Program-made: the position numbers and the translations under genes
NCBI RefSeq assembly: GCF_005503555.1
Contig: NZ_SCNG01000001.1
Span: 1,426,001-1,490,000, forward strand
Length of the DNA: 64,000 nt
Direction: 5' to 3'
Source of the DNA: Rudaea sp. 3F27F6
Lineage (GTDB): Bacteria; Pseudomonadota; Gammaproteobacteria; Xanthomonadales; Rhodanobacteraceae
The notes under the pieces: model-generated
What the model saw: the letters and a program-made list of their open reading frames with translations, nothing else
What the model was told of the DNA's origin: nothing
The model's database searches: none
In this document: positions 1-8,287 of the stretch, piece by piece
How positions within the stretch are numbered: the first letter of the stretch is position 1
Layout: each line of letters begins with the position of its first letter

Positions 1-563
1 TACGGCAGGCCCATCAGTTTGGCGGTCTTGTCGAAGGCTTCGCCGGCGGCGTCGTCGAGGGTGTCGCCGAGCAGACGGTAGGCGCCGATGCCGCTGACCT
101 CGATCAGCATCGAATGGCCGCCCGAGACGAGCAGGGCCACATACGGCGGCTCTGGCGGATCGGCTTCGAGCATCGGCGCAAGCAAGTGTCCTTCCATGTG
201 GTGGACGCCGATCGCGGGTACGTCGAGCGCCCAGGCCAGCGAGCGAGCGCAGGCCGCGCCGACCAGCAGGGCACCGACGAGGCCGGGGCCGGAAGTGTAG
301 GCCACGCCGCCGAGGTCACGCAGGCTCATGCCGGCCTTGCGCAGGGTTTCGCGGATCAGCGGCAGCAGCTTGCGCACGTGGTCGCGGCTGGCCAGCTCGG
401 GCACGACGCCGCCATAATCCGCGTGCATCTTGATCTGGCTGTAGAGCGTATGCGCCAGCAGACCGCCGCGTACGTCATAGACGGCCACGCCGGTTTCGTC
501 GCACGAGGTTTCGACCCCGAGAACGGGGCGCAAGACAGGGATTGCGTTTGATTCGGTATTCAC
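1..563 (-). CDS. tsaD: tRNA N6-adenosine threonylcarbamoyltransferase TsaD, N-terminal part
   Basis: This is the catalytic subunit that transfers the threonylcarbamoyl group to A37 of ANN-decoding tRNAs, acting in the cytoplasm with TsaB and TsaE. About 187 codons are visible and the gene runs off the left edge. The reverse-strand translation from a GTG at 563 gives the family N-terminus [17 protein letters not shown]. It continues with a metal-binding [10 protein letters not shown] segment (HxxxH) and the [10 protein letters not shown] loop. No ATG lies near the start, so GTG is chosen because it immediately precedes the conserved block. It is divergent from rpsU, the arrangement usual in gammaproteobacteria, and the two share the 55-bp gap as promoter region. 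Identification is secure; only the exact start is uncertain. Confidence 0.93.
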   Translation of the reverse strand, partial: MNTESNAIPVLRPVLGVETSCDETGVAVYDVRGGLLAHTLYSQIKMHADYGGVVPELASRDHVRKLLPLIRETLRKAGMSLRDLGGVAYTSGPGLVGALLVGAACARSLAWALDVPAIGVHHMEGHLLAPMLEADPPEPPYVALLVSGGHSMLIEVSGIGAYRLLGDTLDDAAGEAFDKTAKLMGLP

Positions 564-618
564 GTTAAAATGCGCGGCTCTTCGCCCAGTATGGGCAATC
601 ATTCGACTCGGAGTTTAC

Positions 619-834
619 ATGCCCAGCGTCAAAGTTCGCGAGAACGAGCCTTTTGAGTTCGCTCTGCGCCGCTTCAAGCGCACTTGCGAAAAGGCCGGCG
701 TCCTGGCCGAGACCCGCAAGCGCGAGTTCTACGAAAAGCCGACCCAGGAACGCAAGCGTAAGGCCGCCGCGGCGGTGAAGCGCCATCTGCGCCGTGTGTC
801 GCGCGACGTGACCAAGCGCCAGCGTCTGTACTGA
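619..834 (+). CDS. rpsU: 30S ribosomal protein S21
   Basis: A 71-residue basic protein of the small ribosomal subunit that helps mRNA/16S base-pairing during initiation. Length and sequence (start [20 protein letters not shown], lysine/arginine-rich C-terminal helix ending KRQRLY) match S21 throughout. GGAG lies 7 bases before the ATG. It is divergent from tsaD and is followed by a strong hairpin terminator, then yqeY, which is the first part of the classical rpsU-dnaG-rpoD macromolecular synthesis cluster. Here dnaG is separated by several unrelated genes. Confidence 0.98.
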   Translation: MPSVKVRENEPFEFALRRFKRTCEKAGVLAETRKREFYEKPTQERKRKAAAAVKRHLRRVSRDVTKRQRLY

Positions 835-862
835 TCTGCTGACGTAACAAGCGTCTTTCAAG

Positions 863-900
863 ACGGCCGGTCGCGTACCCACGTGACCGGCCGTTTTTGT
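863..900 (+). terminator. rho-independent terminator after rpsU
   Basis: ACGGCCGGTC at 863-872 pairs perfectly with GACCGGCCGT at 885-894, followed by a T-rich run. It would end rpsU transcription before yqeY. Confidence 0.9.
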
Positions 901-903
901 TTT

Positions 904-1040
904 TCTTCTCCCCCGGCGGGAGAAGGTGCCCGGAAGGGGGCACAAGGGAAAGCCTCGCGCGATTCGGCGACGCTACTGCCCTGAGAGCCCCTTCCCTCAT
1001 CCGGCGCTTCGCGCCACCTTCTTCCGCGGGGAGAAGGGGA
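904..1040. repeat. CTTCTCCC-type intergenic repeat, copy 1
   Basis: A pair of short hairpins of the type CTTCTCCC..GGGAGAAG, with linking text resembling GGTGCCC..AAGG and CCCTCATCCGGCGCTTCGCG. A closely matching second copy lies at 31878-32011, just before the sugar transporter. The arrangement of two inverted hairpin modules facing each other resembles REP-like elements of Xanthomonadales. It fills the rpsU-yqeY gap and ends 14 bp before the yqeY start, so it probably contributes to that mRNA leader. Confidence 0.75.
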
Positions 1041-1054
1041 GACAAGGATTTGCC

Positions 1055-1507
1055 ATGACCCTCAAAGCCCAGCTTACCGACGACATGAAAACCGCGATGA
1101 AGTCCGGCGACCGCCCGCGCCTGGAAGTCATCCGCCTGATCAACGCCGCGATCAAGCAGCGCGAAGTCGACGAGCGCATCGTCCTCGACGACGCGACCGT
1201 GCTCGGCGTGCTCGAAAAAATGCTCAAGCAGCGCCGCGACTCGATCACCCAGTTCGAGGCCGCCGGCCGCACCGATCTCGCCGACAAGGAGAAATTCGAA
1301 GTCGGCGTGATCCAGCATTACCTGCCGGCCCAGCTCAGCGCCGAGGAAGTCGATGCGGCCATCGCCGCCGCGATCGCCGAATCGGGCGCGACCGGCGCCA
1401 AGGACATGGGCAAGGTCATGGGCCTGGTCAAGCCCAAGGTCGCCGGGCGCACCGACATGGGCAAGCTGTCGGAGCTGGTCAAAGCCAAGCTCGCGACGCT
1501 CGGCTGA
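1055..1507 (+). CDS. yqeY: GatB/YqeY domain protein
   Basis: A 150-residue cytoplasmic protein of the GatB/YqeY family, the stand-alone version of the tRNA-binding tail of the amidotransferase GatB; its exact role is not established. It starts MTLKAQLTDDMKTAMKSGD and carries the typical blocks VIRLINAAIKQREVDER, YLPAQLSAEEV and GKVMGLVKPKVAGR. The internal ATG is preferred over an upstream in-frame extension because the extension would translate the intergenic repeat. Position downstream of rpsU is the usual synteny. Confidence 0.92.
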   Translation: MTLKAQLTDDMKTAMKSGDRPRLEVIRLINAAIKQREVDERIVLDDATVLGVLEKMLKQRRDSITQFEAAGRTDLADKEKFEVGVIQHYLPAQLSAEEVDAAIAAAIAESGATGAKDMGKVMGLVKPKVAGRTDMGKLSELVKAKLATLG

Positions 1508-1547
1508 TCGATTTCGCTCCGCGAGGAGCACTGCAAGGAGACGTGCC

Positions 1548-1789
1548 ATGAAACACTACGCCAAGCTCCACGACCGCGATTGCTTTCGAGGTCATCAGTA
1601 AGCGTCGCAAAGGCTATCCCTCGGAAACCCGGGTCAAACGAGGCTATCGCGTCGTACACGGGGACAAAGAGCTGCTGGAAAAGCTCGGCCGCAACGATCC
1701 GTGCCCTTGCGGTTCGATGCGGAGGTTTAAGGAATTGCTGCCTGCGTCTCGGCCGTTTCGACGGCGCCGAACGCGACGACTACTTTTAG
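1548..1789 (+). pseudogene. SEC-C zinc-binding domain protein, broken by two frameshifts
   Basis: Three reading frames must be joined to read one small protein. It begins [11 protein letters not shown] at 1548, moves to a second frame near 1580 ([20 protein letters not shown]...), reaches the zinc-binding core [10 protein letters not shown] at about 1688-1717, then moves to a third frame near 1730 for [18 protein letters not shown] and a stop at 1787-1789. Reconstructed this is about 79 residues with the C-x-C-x8-C-C pattern of SEC-C metal-binding proteins. Each break is an apparent one-base insertion. It is either a decayed gene or two sequencing/assembly errors. A hairpin terminator follows directly, as for a real gene. 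Confidence 0.72.
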
Positions 1790-1802
1790 AGATTGAAAAC
1801 GA

Positions 1803-1825
1803 AGCCGGGCTTGCCCGGCTTTTTC
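1803..1825. terminator. bidirectional terminator between the SEC-C pseudogene and the ArsR-type regulator
   Basis: AGCCGGGC at 1803-1810 pairs with GCCCGGCT at 1813-1820, followed by TTTTC on the plus strand. On the minus strand the A-rich left flank (GAAAACGAAG) gives a weaker T tail. It lies between convergent genes. Confidence 0.85.
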
Positions 1826-2513
1826 ATTTGCGCCCGCGGCGCAATAGGTCGCGCAACTCTCTTTCACCGTCGGCGGTAAACAGCACCGCACGCGACTGCC
1901 GGGCGCGGCGCGCCCAGCCGAGGGCGAAGAATCGATCGAGCAGGGCCGCGCCGAGCGATCCGGCGAGGTGATGGCGCCGCGCGCTCCAGTCCAGGCAGGT
2001 GCGGCACAGCGCGCGTTTCTGCGCCGCGAGCGCTTCGACGTCGATGCCGAAATCGCCGAAGAAGCGCACGCCGCGCGCATTCGGCCGCAAGCCGTGCTGC
2101 GGCTCGACGAAGTAACGCGGGACGAGCTGCTCGAACATCTCCACGCCGAGATCGCCGGCGAGATGGTCGTAACAGACGCGCGCATGGCGCAACGCAGGAT
2201 CGCTCGGACCGCAGCGTTGCTGCGACGGCGCTCCCAGGCGCGTCGACAGGCTCGATAATTGTTCGAGCAACTGCGCGACGACACGATCGCCGAGGCGGAA
2301 ATAACGATGCCGCCCCTGTGCTTCGACAGCGAGCAGGCGTGCCTCGCAAAGGCGGCGCAGATGCGAACTCGCAGTCTGCTTGGTCACGCCGCCGACACGC
2401 GCGAGTTCGGTCGCGGTCAGCGCACGCCCGTCCATCAGAGCCATCAGCAATTGCGCGCGCACCGGATCGCCGATCAAGGCGGCGATGACGACGATATTGG
2501 GCTCTTCGCGCAT
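1824..2513 (-). CDS. ArsR-family winged-helix transcriptional regulator
   Basis: A 229-residue cytoplasmic DNA-binding regulator. The N-terminal third is an ArsR-type winged helix ([19 protein letters not shown], then [20 protein letters not shown] recognition region, then the wing [11 protein letters not shown]). The C-terminal part is a longer conserved extension with several cysteines (C-RTC near residue 180), found in the subgroup paired with NIPSNAP-type genes. The ATG at 2513 is used; an upstream start would run the coding region through the operator-like palindrome. It is divergent from the NIPSNAP gene across a 104-bp gap holding a perfect inverted repeat, suggesting autoregulation and control of that gene. 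The ligand is unknown. Confidence 0.87.
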   Translation of the reverse strand: MREEPNIVVIAALIGDPVRAQLLMALMDGRALTATELARVGGVTKQTASSHLRRLCEARLLAVEAQGRHRYFRLGDRVVAQLLEQLSSLSTRLGAPSQQRCGPSDPALRHARVCYDHLAGDLGVEMFEQLVPRYFVEPQHGLRPNARGVRFFGDFGIDVEALAAQKRALCRTCLDWSARRHHLAGSLGAALLDRFFALGWARRARQSRAVLFTADGERELRDLLRRGRK

Positions 2514-2540
2514 GCGCCGATACTGCCACGATCGCGCCCG

Positions 2541-2568
2541 GCATGGTTCGATCCGCGTCGAACCATGC
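2541..2568. promoter_or_regulatory. perfect 11-bp inverted repeat, candidate ArsR operator
   Basis: GCATGGTTCGA (2541-2551) and TCGAACCATGC (2558-2568) are exact reverse complements separated by 6 bp. The site is centred in the gap between the divergent regulator and NIPSNAP genes, where an autoregulatory operator would be expected. The assignment to this regulator is inference. Confidence 0.7.
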
Positions 2569-2617
2569 ACCGTCGCGGCCGCGCTATCGTCGCTGCGCAA
2601 CCGTCACGGAGACCCGC

Positions 2618-2968
2618 ATGAGCATCACCTGCTTCATCCGCTATCAGATCGATCCGTTCCAGCGCGCGCAGTTTGCCGAATACGCCGAGAAATGGGCCAC
2701 CATCATCCCGCGCTGCGGCGGCGACCTGGTCGGCTACTTCATTCCGTACGAGGGCACGAACGACGTGGCCTGGGGCCTGATTTCGTGCGAAACCCTGGCC
2801 GCCTACGAAGCCTATCGGGCACGCCTCAGAAGCGACCCGGATGCGCGCGCGAACTTTCTGTTCTCGCAGGAGAAGCGCTTCATCGTGCGCGAGGAACGCA
2901 CGTTTCTGCAGAACATCGACAGCACGCTGCACCGGCCGGCGTCGAACAAGCCGGCGCCGCCGCGCTAA
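2618..2968 (+). CDS. NIPSNAP family protein
   Basis: A 116-residue protein with a dimeric alpha/beta-barrel-type fold. The family signature is visible in [47 protein letters not shown] and the C-terminal FL-NIDSTL segment. The biochemical role of bacterial NIPSNAP proteins is not settled. The ATG at 2618 follows CACGGAGACCCGC, with GGAG acting as ribosome binding site. It is divergent from an ArsR-type regulator and probably controlled by it. The family call is sound but no substrate can be inferred. Confidence 0.85.
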   Translation: MSITCFIRYQIDPFQRAQFAEYAEKWATIIPRCGGDLVGYFIPYEGTNDVAWGLISCETLAAYEAYRARLRSDPDARANFLFSQEKRFIVREERTFLQNIDSTLHRPASNKPAPPR

Positions 2969-3099
2969 GCGCGACTTCTGCGGCAACGCCCGCGGCCTGC
3001 GATCGGCCGCCGCGACAACTACGCTTACGCCGCCGCGCGCGCGTCGGTCATGGGGCTCATGCGATACTGCCCCTATCCGCAAATACCAGGGGAACGCGC

Positions 3100-3423
3100 A
3101 TGATCATCGCCACCACCGAGAACGTCGCCGGGCATCGCGTCAAAGAGACCAAGGGCCAGGTATTCGGCGTGGTCGTGCGCAGCCGCGGCATCGGCGGCAA
3201 CTTCATGGCGAGCCTGCGCTCGATCGTCGGCGGGGAAATTCCTGAGTACACGCAGATGCTCGAGGAAGCGCGGCGCCACGCGATCGATCGCATGACCGCG
3301 AATGCCGCCGCGATGGGCGCGAACGGCGTCGTCATGATGCGCTTCGATTCGGGCGAACTCGCCGAGACGATGAGCGAAATCGTCGCCTACGGCACCGCCG
3401 TCGTGCTCGAACGAAGCGCCTGA
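3100..3423 (+). CDS. YbjQ family (heavy-metal-binding domain) protein
   Basis: A 107-residue protein matching the YbjQ/UPF0145 family: MIIATTENVAGHRVKETKGQ, then VVVRSRGIGGNFMASLRSIVGGE, and a C-terminal block MTANAAAMGANGVVMMRFD..IVAYGTAVVL. The family forms pentameric beta-rich assemblies; a heavy-metal role has been proposed but not proven. CAGGGGAACGC precedes the ATG as ribosome binding site. The following membrane protein gene starts 5 bases after the stop, so the two are probably co-transcribed. Confidence 0.9.
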   Translation: MIIATTENVAGHRVKETKGQVFGVVVRSRGIGGNFMASLRSIVGGEIPEYTQMLEEARRHAIDRMTANAAAMGANGVVMMRFDSGELAETMSEIVAYGTAVVLERSA

Positions 3424-3428
3424 GCGAC

Positions 3429-3728
3429 GTGCTCTCGACGCTCGCCATGTTGCTCGGCGGTCTGCTCGTCGTGGCCGGCACGGTCATCGCCTTGTTCGGC
3501 GGCCTGTTCGTCATCTTCGTGCCGCAGTTGATCATCGGCGGACTGTTTTTGATGATCGGCCTGGCGATCGAACGCTGGCGCTACAAGAGCATTGCGCACG
3601 CCGCCCCGGACCCGCGCTGGAAGGACACCGGCGAGCGCTTCGTCGATCCGGAAACCGGCGTGCTGACCGCGGTCTATTTCGATGCCGCCAGCGGCGAGCG
3701 GCATTACCTCGCAGCGAATCCGAAGTAG
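3429..3728 (+). CDS. small two-TM membrane protein of unknown function
   Basis: A 99-residue protein with two hydrophobic helices in the first half (LAMLLGGLLVVAGTVIALFG and LFVIFVPQLIIGGLFLMIGL), then a soluble tail with the motif DPRWKDTGERFVDPETG. The GTG start at 3429 is 5 bases after the ybjQ-like stop. I do not recognise a named family. Its tight spacing suggests co-expression with the YbjQ protein, and its tail probably faces the cytoplasm or periplasm next to the membrane. Function unknown. Confidence 0.75.
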   Translation: MLSTLAMLLGGLLVVAGTVIALFGGLFVIFVPQLIIGGLFLMIGLAIERWRYKSIAHAAPDPRWKDTGERFVDPETGVLTAVYFDAASGERHYLAANPK

Positions 3729-3789
3729 CGCGACACGTCGTCTGCGGTATTTCCTTCGCTCGCGGTCAAGCCGGATAAACTAGCGGTCC

Positions 3790-5541
3790 ATGTCCGGCCG
3801 CATCCCCGCCCAATTCATCGACGAGCTGCTCGCTCGCGTCGACATCGTCGACCTGATCGAGCAGCGCGTGCCGCTGCGCAAGGCTGGGCGCGATTGGACC
3901 GCGCGCTGCCCGTTCCACGACGAGCGCTCGCCGTCGTTCACGGTCAGCCCGGCCAAGCAGTTCTATCACTGCTTCGGCTGCGGTGCGCACGGCAGCGCGA
4001 TCGGCTTCCTCATGAACTACGATCGCATGGAGTTTCCGGATGCGGTCGAAGAGCTGGCTTCCCGCGTCGGCCTCAAGGTGCCGTACGAAGGCGGCGGCAA
4101 GCGCCCGGTCGAGGATTCGACCGACCTGTACACCGTGCTCGATGCGGCAGCGAAGTTCTATCAACGCGAACTCGGCAAGAGCGCGAAGGCGCGCGCCTAT
4201 TTCGATTCACGCGGACTCGACACGGCGACGGTCGAACGCTTCGGTCTCGGCTATGCGCCCGACCAGTGGGACGCGCTCAAAACCGCGCTCGGCACGTCGA
4301 AGCAGCGCATGGACTTGCTGGAAAAAAGCGGCCTGGTCAAAAGCGGCGAGCGCGGCAAGTACGAGTATTTCCGCAACCGCGTGATGTTCCCGATCGCTGA
4401 CCGGCGCGGACGCACGATCGCGTTCGGCGGCAGAATCCTGGAGAAGACCGAGGACTCGGGCCCGAAATATCTGAACTCGCCCGAGACCGCGCTGTTCCAC
4501 AAAGGCCAGCAGTTGTTCGCGCTCTGGCAGGTGCGCCAGGCGCACGCGAAGATTCCGCGCCTGATCGTCGTCGAAGGCTATATGGACGTCATCGCCCTGT
4601 TCCAGAACGGCGTGACCCAGGCCGTCGCCACGCTCGGCACGGCGACGACGCGCGATCACGCCGAACTGTTGTTCCGCAACTGCGCCGACGTCTATTTCTG
4701 CTTCGACGGCGACCGCGCCGGCCGTGGCGCGGCGTGGAAAGCGGTCGAGTCGGTGCTGCCGCGCATGCGCGACGGGCGCCAGGCGTTCTTCCTGTTCCTG
4801 CCCGAAGGCGAAGATCCGGATTCGCTCGTGCGCAGCGAAGGTCAGAGCGGTTTCGAGGAACGTCTGAAAACGGCCACGCCGCTGTCGGAATTCTTCTTCG
4901 CCAATCTGAGCGGCGACGTCAACCTCGCCAGCCTCGACGGCAAGGCACGCCTCGCCGAACGCGCGCGGCCGCTGCTGACCCAGATTCCCGACGGCGCGTT
5001 CCGCGACCTCATGCTTGCCGAACTCGACCGGCGCGCCAACGTGACCTTGCGCATCGAGGCGCCTCCAGCCGATGCGCCGCGCAAACCGGCACGCCCGCAG
5101 GAGCGCTCGCTCGTGCGCACCGTCGTCGCCCTGCTGCTGCAGAACCCCGGCTTCGCCGCGGCGATCGAACCGCCACACACGTTCTCGGCGCTGCGCCTGC
5201 CCGGCGTCGTCCTGCTCGTCGAATTGATCGCGCTGTGCCGCGAACGCCCGGAAATCTCCACCGCTGCGATCGTCGAACTTTACGCCGAGCGCGAGGAAGG
5301 CCGCGCCCTGCAGAAGCTCGCGGTGATGGAATTCCCCGGCGGCGAGGACGCCTGGCGCGCGGAGTTCTTCGACGCGCTCAGGCAGCTCGACCGGCAGACG
5401 CAGATTCAGCGCCGCGACGATCTCGACGCGCGCATCCGCGCCGACGGCCTCGCCAGCCTCAGCCCCGAAGAGAAAGACGAGCTGCGCCGGCTCAAGCTCG
5501 CGATCGCCACGCCGATCAATCGTGAATCTGGCTCGGCCTGA
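3790..5541 (+). CDS. dnaG: DNA primase DnaG
   Basis: 583 residues, the usual DnaG length (E. coli 581). It synthesises RNA primers for replication at the fork with DnaB helicase. The N-terminal CHC2 zinc finger shows C40, H43, C61 and C64 (RCPFHDERSPSF..YHCFGCG). The central TOPRIM domain carries VVEGYMDVIALFQNG with the catalytic Glu, and CFDGDRAGRGAAWK with the metal-binding Asp pair. The C-terminal helicase-binding domain ends within a 26-bp overlap with the convergent MFS gene. In related genomes rpoD normally follows; it is absent here, indicating local rearrangement. The ATG is the only sensible start. Confidence 0.97.
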   Translation: MSGRIPAQFIDELLARVDIVDLIEQRVPLRKAGRDWTARCPFHDERSPSFTVSPAKQFYHCFGCGAHGSAIGFLMNYDRMEFPDAVEELASRVGLKVPYEGGGKRPVEDSTDLYTVLDAAAKFYQRELGKSAKARAYFDSRGLDTATVERFGLGYAPDQWDALKTALGTSKQRMDLLEKSGLVKSGERGKYEYFRNRVMFPIADRRGRTIAFGGRILEKTEDSGPKYLNSPETALFHKGQQLFALWQVRQAHAKIPRLIVVEGYMDVIALFQNGVTQAVATLGTATTRDHAELLFRNCADVYFCFDGDRAGRGAAWKAVESVLPRMRDGRQAFFLFLPEGEDPDSLVRSEGQSGFEERLKTATPLSEFFFANLSGDVNLASLDGKARLAERARPLLTQIPDGAFRDLMLAELDRRANVTLRIEAPPADAPRKPARPQERSLVRTVVALLLQNPGFAAAIEPPHTFSALRLPGVVLLVELIALCRERPEISTAAIVELYAEREEGRALQKLAVMEFPGGEDAWRAEFFDALRQLDRQTQIQRRDDLDARIRADGLASLSPEEKDELRRLKLAIATPINRESGSA

Positions 5542-6814
5542 TCGCGACCACGGCCAATAGAGTCAGCAGCGCCGACACCGATAGATACCAGCCGACCGAG
5601 GCGATGCCATAGTCCTTGGCCAGCGAGGTCGCGAAGTACGGCGCAAGCGACGCACCGAGAATGCCGGCCAGATTGAACGCGAGCGACGCGCCGGTATAGC
5701 GCACCGCAGTCGGGAACAACTCGGCCATCGCCGTACCGAGCGGCCCGTAGGTCAGGCCCATCAGGAACAGGCCGAGCGCAAGAAAGGCGAGCACGAGGAT
5801 CGGCTGATCCTTGACGAACATCGGCGCGAACAGAAAACCGAACAGAAGGATCGCGACCGTGGCGACGATCAGCATCGCGCGCCGCCCGCGCTTGTCGGCG
5901 ATCACGGCGGACAACGGAATGCCCGCGGCGAACACGAGCATCGCGACGATCTGCAGAATCAGGAACTCCCCGCGCGGATAGGCCAGCGCGCCCGTGCCCC
6001 AGCTCAGCGAAAACACCGTCATCAGATAGAACAGAACGAAAGTCGCGAGGCAGGTGAACGTCGCGATCACGAGGATCAGCGGATGCTGCGTCAACACCGC
6101 GCCGAACGGCACGGCGACGCGCTCGTTCTTCTCGATCGCGCGCAGGAACGCCGGCGTCTCCGACAACTTCAAGCGCACATAGAGGCCAACGATCACCAGC
6201 AGCGCGCTGAGCAGGAACGGCACGCGCCAGCCCCAGGCGAGGAACTGCGCATCGCTGAGGAAATCGCTCAGGACGAGGAAAATTCCGGCCGAGCAGATGA
6301 AGCCGATCGGCGCGCCGAGCTGCGGGAACATGCCGTACCAGGCGCGCTTGCCCGGCGGCGCGTTCTCGGTCGCGAGCAAAACCGCGCCGCCCCATTCACC
6401 GCCGAGGCCGAGGCCCTGGCCGAAGCGGCACAGCACGAGCAGCAGCGGCGCCGCGATGCCGATCGATGCGTAGGTCGGCAGCACGCCGATGACGACGGTC
6501 GACAGGCCCATCGTCAGCAGCGCCGCGACGAGCGTCGCCTTGCGTCCGACGCGATCGCCGAAGTGGCCGAACACCGCCGAGCCGATCGGCCGTGCGAAGA
6601 ACGCGACGGCAAAGGTGGCGAATGACTGCAGCTGCGCCGAAGTCGGATCGCTCGCCGGGAAAAACAATTTGGGAAACACGAGCACCGAGGCGGTCGCGAA
6701 AATATAGAAATCGAAGAACTCGATCGCCGTGCCGATCAGGCTCGCGAACAGCACACGCCACTTGGAATTCACGGGCCCTTCGCCGGCCTCGATCGCCGCC
6801 ACACTACTTGCCAT
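5516..6814 (-). CDS. MFS transporter, metabolite:H+ symporter type
   Basis: A 432-residue inner-membrane transporter with about 12 predicted membrane helices. It shows the MFS loop motif GHFGDRVGRKATL between helices 2 and 3 and a paired ADKRGRRAML motif after helix 8. The N-terminal EFFDFYIFATASVL block, GEWGGAVLLATENAP and the periplasmic pattern are typical of the metabolite:H+ symporter branch (shikimate, proline/betaine, citrate or dicarboxylate carriers). The substrate cannot be read from sequence. Its ATG lies inside the last codons of the upstream lipoprotein gene (11-bp overlap), indicating translational coupling. Its 3' end overlaps dnaG by 26 bp. Confidence 0.87.
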   Translation of the reverse strand: MASSVAAIEAGEGPVNSKWRVLFASLIGTAIEFFDFYIFATASVLVFPKLFFPASDPTSAQLQSFATFAVAFFARPIGSAVFGHFGDRVGRKATLVAALLTMGLSTVVIGVLPTYASIGIAAPLLLVLCRFGQGLGLGGEWGGAVLLATENAPPGKRAWYGMFPQLGAPIGFICSAGIFLVLSDFLSDAQFLAWGWRVPFLLSALLVIVGLYVRLKLSETPAFLRAIEKNERVAVPFGAVLTQHPLILVIATFTCLATFVLFYLMTVFSLSWGTGALAYPRGEFLILQIVAMLVFAAGIPLSAVIADKRGRRAMLIVATVAILLFGFLFAPMFVKDQPILVLAFLALGLFLMGLTYGPLGTAMAELFPTAVRYTGASLAFNLAGILGASLAPYFATSLAKDYGIASVGWYLSVSALLTLLAVVAIRPSQIHD

Positions 6815-7265
6815 CGCCGCACACCTCGCTGCCTTTGTCGAATACCACGCGCCATACACCCGGCGCTTCGCGGCGCCAGATCGAATTGAAAGTCGCAATG
6901 ATTTTGCCGTCGCCCGCACGCACCGGGCCGGTGCTCAGCGCCAGCGTACCCGAGTCGAGCACCTCGACTTGCGCGGGCTCCCAGGAGAACGGCGCCGCCG
7001 GTTTGTCGAAATACTTCTTCCAGCCGGCCGCGACCTGGGCCTTGCCGCGCAGCGGCTCTTTGCCGCCGAAGAAGATCGCGTCGTCGGCGATGAAACCCGC
7101 GAAAGCGGCGTGGTCGCGGTCGGCCATGGTCTTGGCGAAGGCGCGCTCGGCGGCCTCGACTTCGCGCTGCGCCTCGGCACGCGCGACCTTCGGCGGAGCC
7201 ACCGCACAGCCGGCCAGGACGAGGCTCGCAACCAGGGCGATACTCGCGAATCCGGGCAATTTCAT
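6804..7265 (-). CDS. lipoprotein with SnoaL/DUF4440-like (NTF2-fold) domain
   Basis: 153 residues. The signal peptide ends in a lipobox (VLAGC, Cys about residue 20), so it should be a lipid-anchored envelope protein. The mature part, AERAFAKTMADRDHAAFAGFIADDAIFFGG through IATFNSIWRREAPGVWRVVFDKG, matches the SnoaL-like/DUF4440 NTF2 fold. Members act as enzymes or as small-ligand binding or association domains. The ATG at 7265 is preceded by AAGGGGAA. It is translationally coupled to the downstream MFS gene, hinting that both handle the same unknown small molecule. Confidence 0.85.
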   Translation of the reverse strand: MKLPGFASIALVASLVLAGCAVAPPKVARAEAQREVEAAERAFAKTMADRDHAAFAGFIADDAIFFGGKEPLRGKAQVAAGWKKYFDKPAAPFSWEPAQVEVLDSGTLALSTGPVRAGDGKIIATFNSIWRREAPGVWRVVFDKGSEVCGDGK

Positions 7266-7399
7266 GGGTTCCCCTTGCACAAATAGGGCGATTCTGACAG
7301 GTCGCGCACAGATTAAGCAGCGTCTGGTGATGGCTTTTCGCCGAGTTTATCTGTATCGTGCGCGCACTGCGTTTGCTCTAGGTCACTGTGCATCGTGGC

Positions 7400-7416
7400 C
7401 GTTGGTCGATCCAACG
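7400..7416 (+). promoter_or_regulatory. hairpin in the long 5' leader region of the cold-shock gene
   Basis: CGTTGG at 7400-7405 pairs with CCAACG at 7411-7416. It sits in the 257-bp gap upstream of the cold-shock gene. Long structured leaders act as thermosensors in cspA-type mRNAs. Whether this hairpin does so here is inference. Confidence 0.35.
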
Positions 7417-7522
7417 AACCGCTTCACGTTCCGCCCGTGTTCTCCTTCCGCATTCCCAGTCTCGATCTTGCGGGCCTCCCGAAGGTCGCGATTTTTTCCG
7501 TTTCAATATTCAGGAGTTAAAC

Positions 7523-7732
7523 ATGGCTGACCGTCAAACCGGCACCGTGAAATGGTTCAACGACGCCAAGGGCTTCGGCTTCATCACCCCGGAAAGCGGC
7601 GCGGACCTGTTCGTGCATTTCCGTTCCATCCAGGGTTCGGGCTTCAAGACCCTGCAGGAAGGCCAGAAGGTCACCTTCGTGACCGTGCAGGGCCCGAAGG
7701 GCCTGCAGGCCGACCAGGTGCAAGTCGCCTAA
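7523..7732 (+). CDS. CspA-family cold-shock protein
   Basis: A 69-residue OB-fold RNA chaperone that binds single-stranded nucleic acid. Both RNA-binding motifs are present: KGFGFI (RNP1) and DLFVHF (RNP2), with the leading [11 protein letters not shown] block. CAGGAG lies ahead of the ATG. The gene stands alone with a long upstream leader and a strong terminator 25 bp after the stop, as expected for a highly expressed, autonomously regulated csp gene. Which paralogue it is cannot be told from this window. Confidence 0.96.
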   Translation: MADRQTGTVKWFNDAKGFGFITPESGADLFVHFRSIQGSGFKTLQEGQKVTFVTVQGPKGLQADQVQVA

Positions 7733-7757
7733 GTTCGGTTCGCTTCGGCGAACGAAA

Positions 7758-7788
7758 AATCCCCGCTCTCGAGCGGGGATTTTTTTTG
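7758..7788 (+). terminator. rho-independent terminator after the cold-shock gene
   Basis: AATCCCCGCTC pairs with GAGCGGGGATT at 7758-7780 around a two-base loop, followed by a run of T. A textbook intrinsic terminator. Confidence 0.95.
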
Positions 7789-8086
7789 CCCGTCGTTTCA
7801 TCTGCGCACGATCTCCCGGCTCTTCTCCAGGGGCATTGCGCCGCGCCGCGCCGCGGCGATCTTCGCCGCTTTTTGCGAAACCTGGGACTGCATCGCATTT
7901 TTGAATTTGCCTAACGCTTGGCATTTCCGCAATCCGGTCGAAAAAATCCACATTTTTCGTTACCCGGCTGCAGAACGGGTCACACAATTTTCCTTGCGAG
8001 CTTCCTAATATCGGCTCATGCCATTGCAAGAGCGAAAAATAATTCTCGGCTTGCAACTGACGGATTGAAATCAGGGGGAAAAGGAT

Positions 8087-8287
8087 ATGGGCATTCGCTA
8101 CCCGCGAGCGAGGATTGGGTTTTTGCGGCCATCACGAAACCGCAGCCGCTATGGCTGGGAGCCGCCGGACCTGGCGCCGCACGCGCCGGATCGACTTCTG
8201 CGCACGCATTTTATGCCGCGACGAACTTTCGTTATGCGCCGACGCAATGTGCGCAAATTTGCGATTTTTACGTCATTCACTCGTTAG
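8087..8287 (+). CDS. possible arginine-rich small ORF with strong ribosome binding site
   Basis: A 66-codon frame whose ATG follows GGGGGAAAAGG with ideal spacing, in an otherwise gene-free 510-bp interval (7789-8298). The product begins MGIRYPRARIGFLRPSRNRS, is very rich in arginine and proline, and resembles nothing I recognise. Its stop lies 11 bp before the ATG of the next gene, which has no Shine-Dalgarno of its own. It could therefore be a leader ORF that couples translation, or the ribosome binding site may belong to a longer form of the next gene in another frame. Low confidence as a real protein. Confidence 0.3.
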   Translation: MGIRYPRARIGFLRPSRNRSRYGWEPPDLAPHAPDRLLRTHFMPRRTFVMRRRNVRKFAIFTSFTR

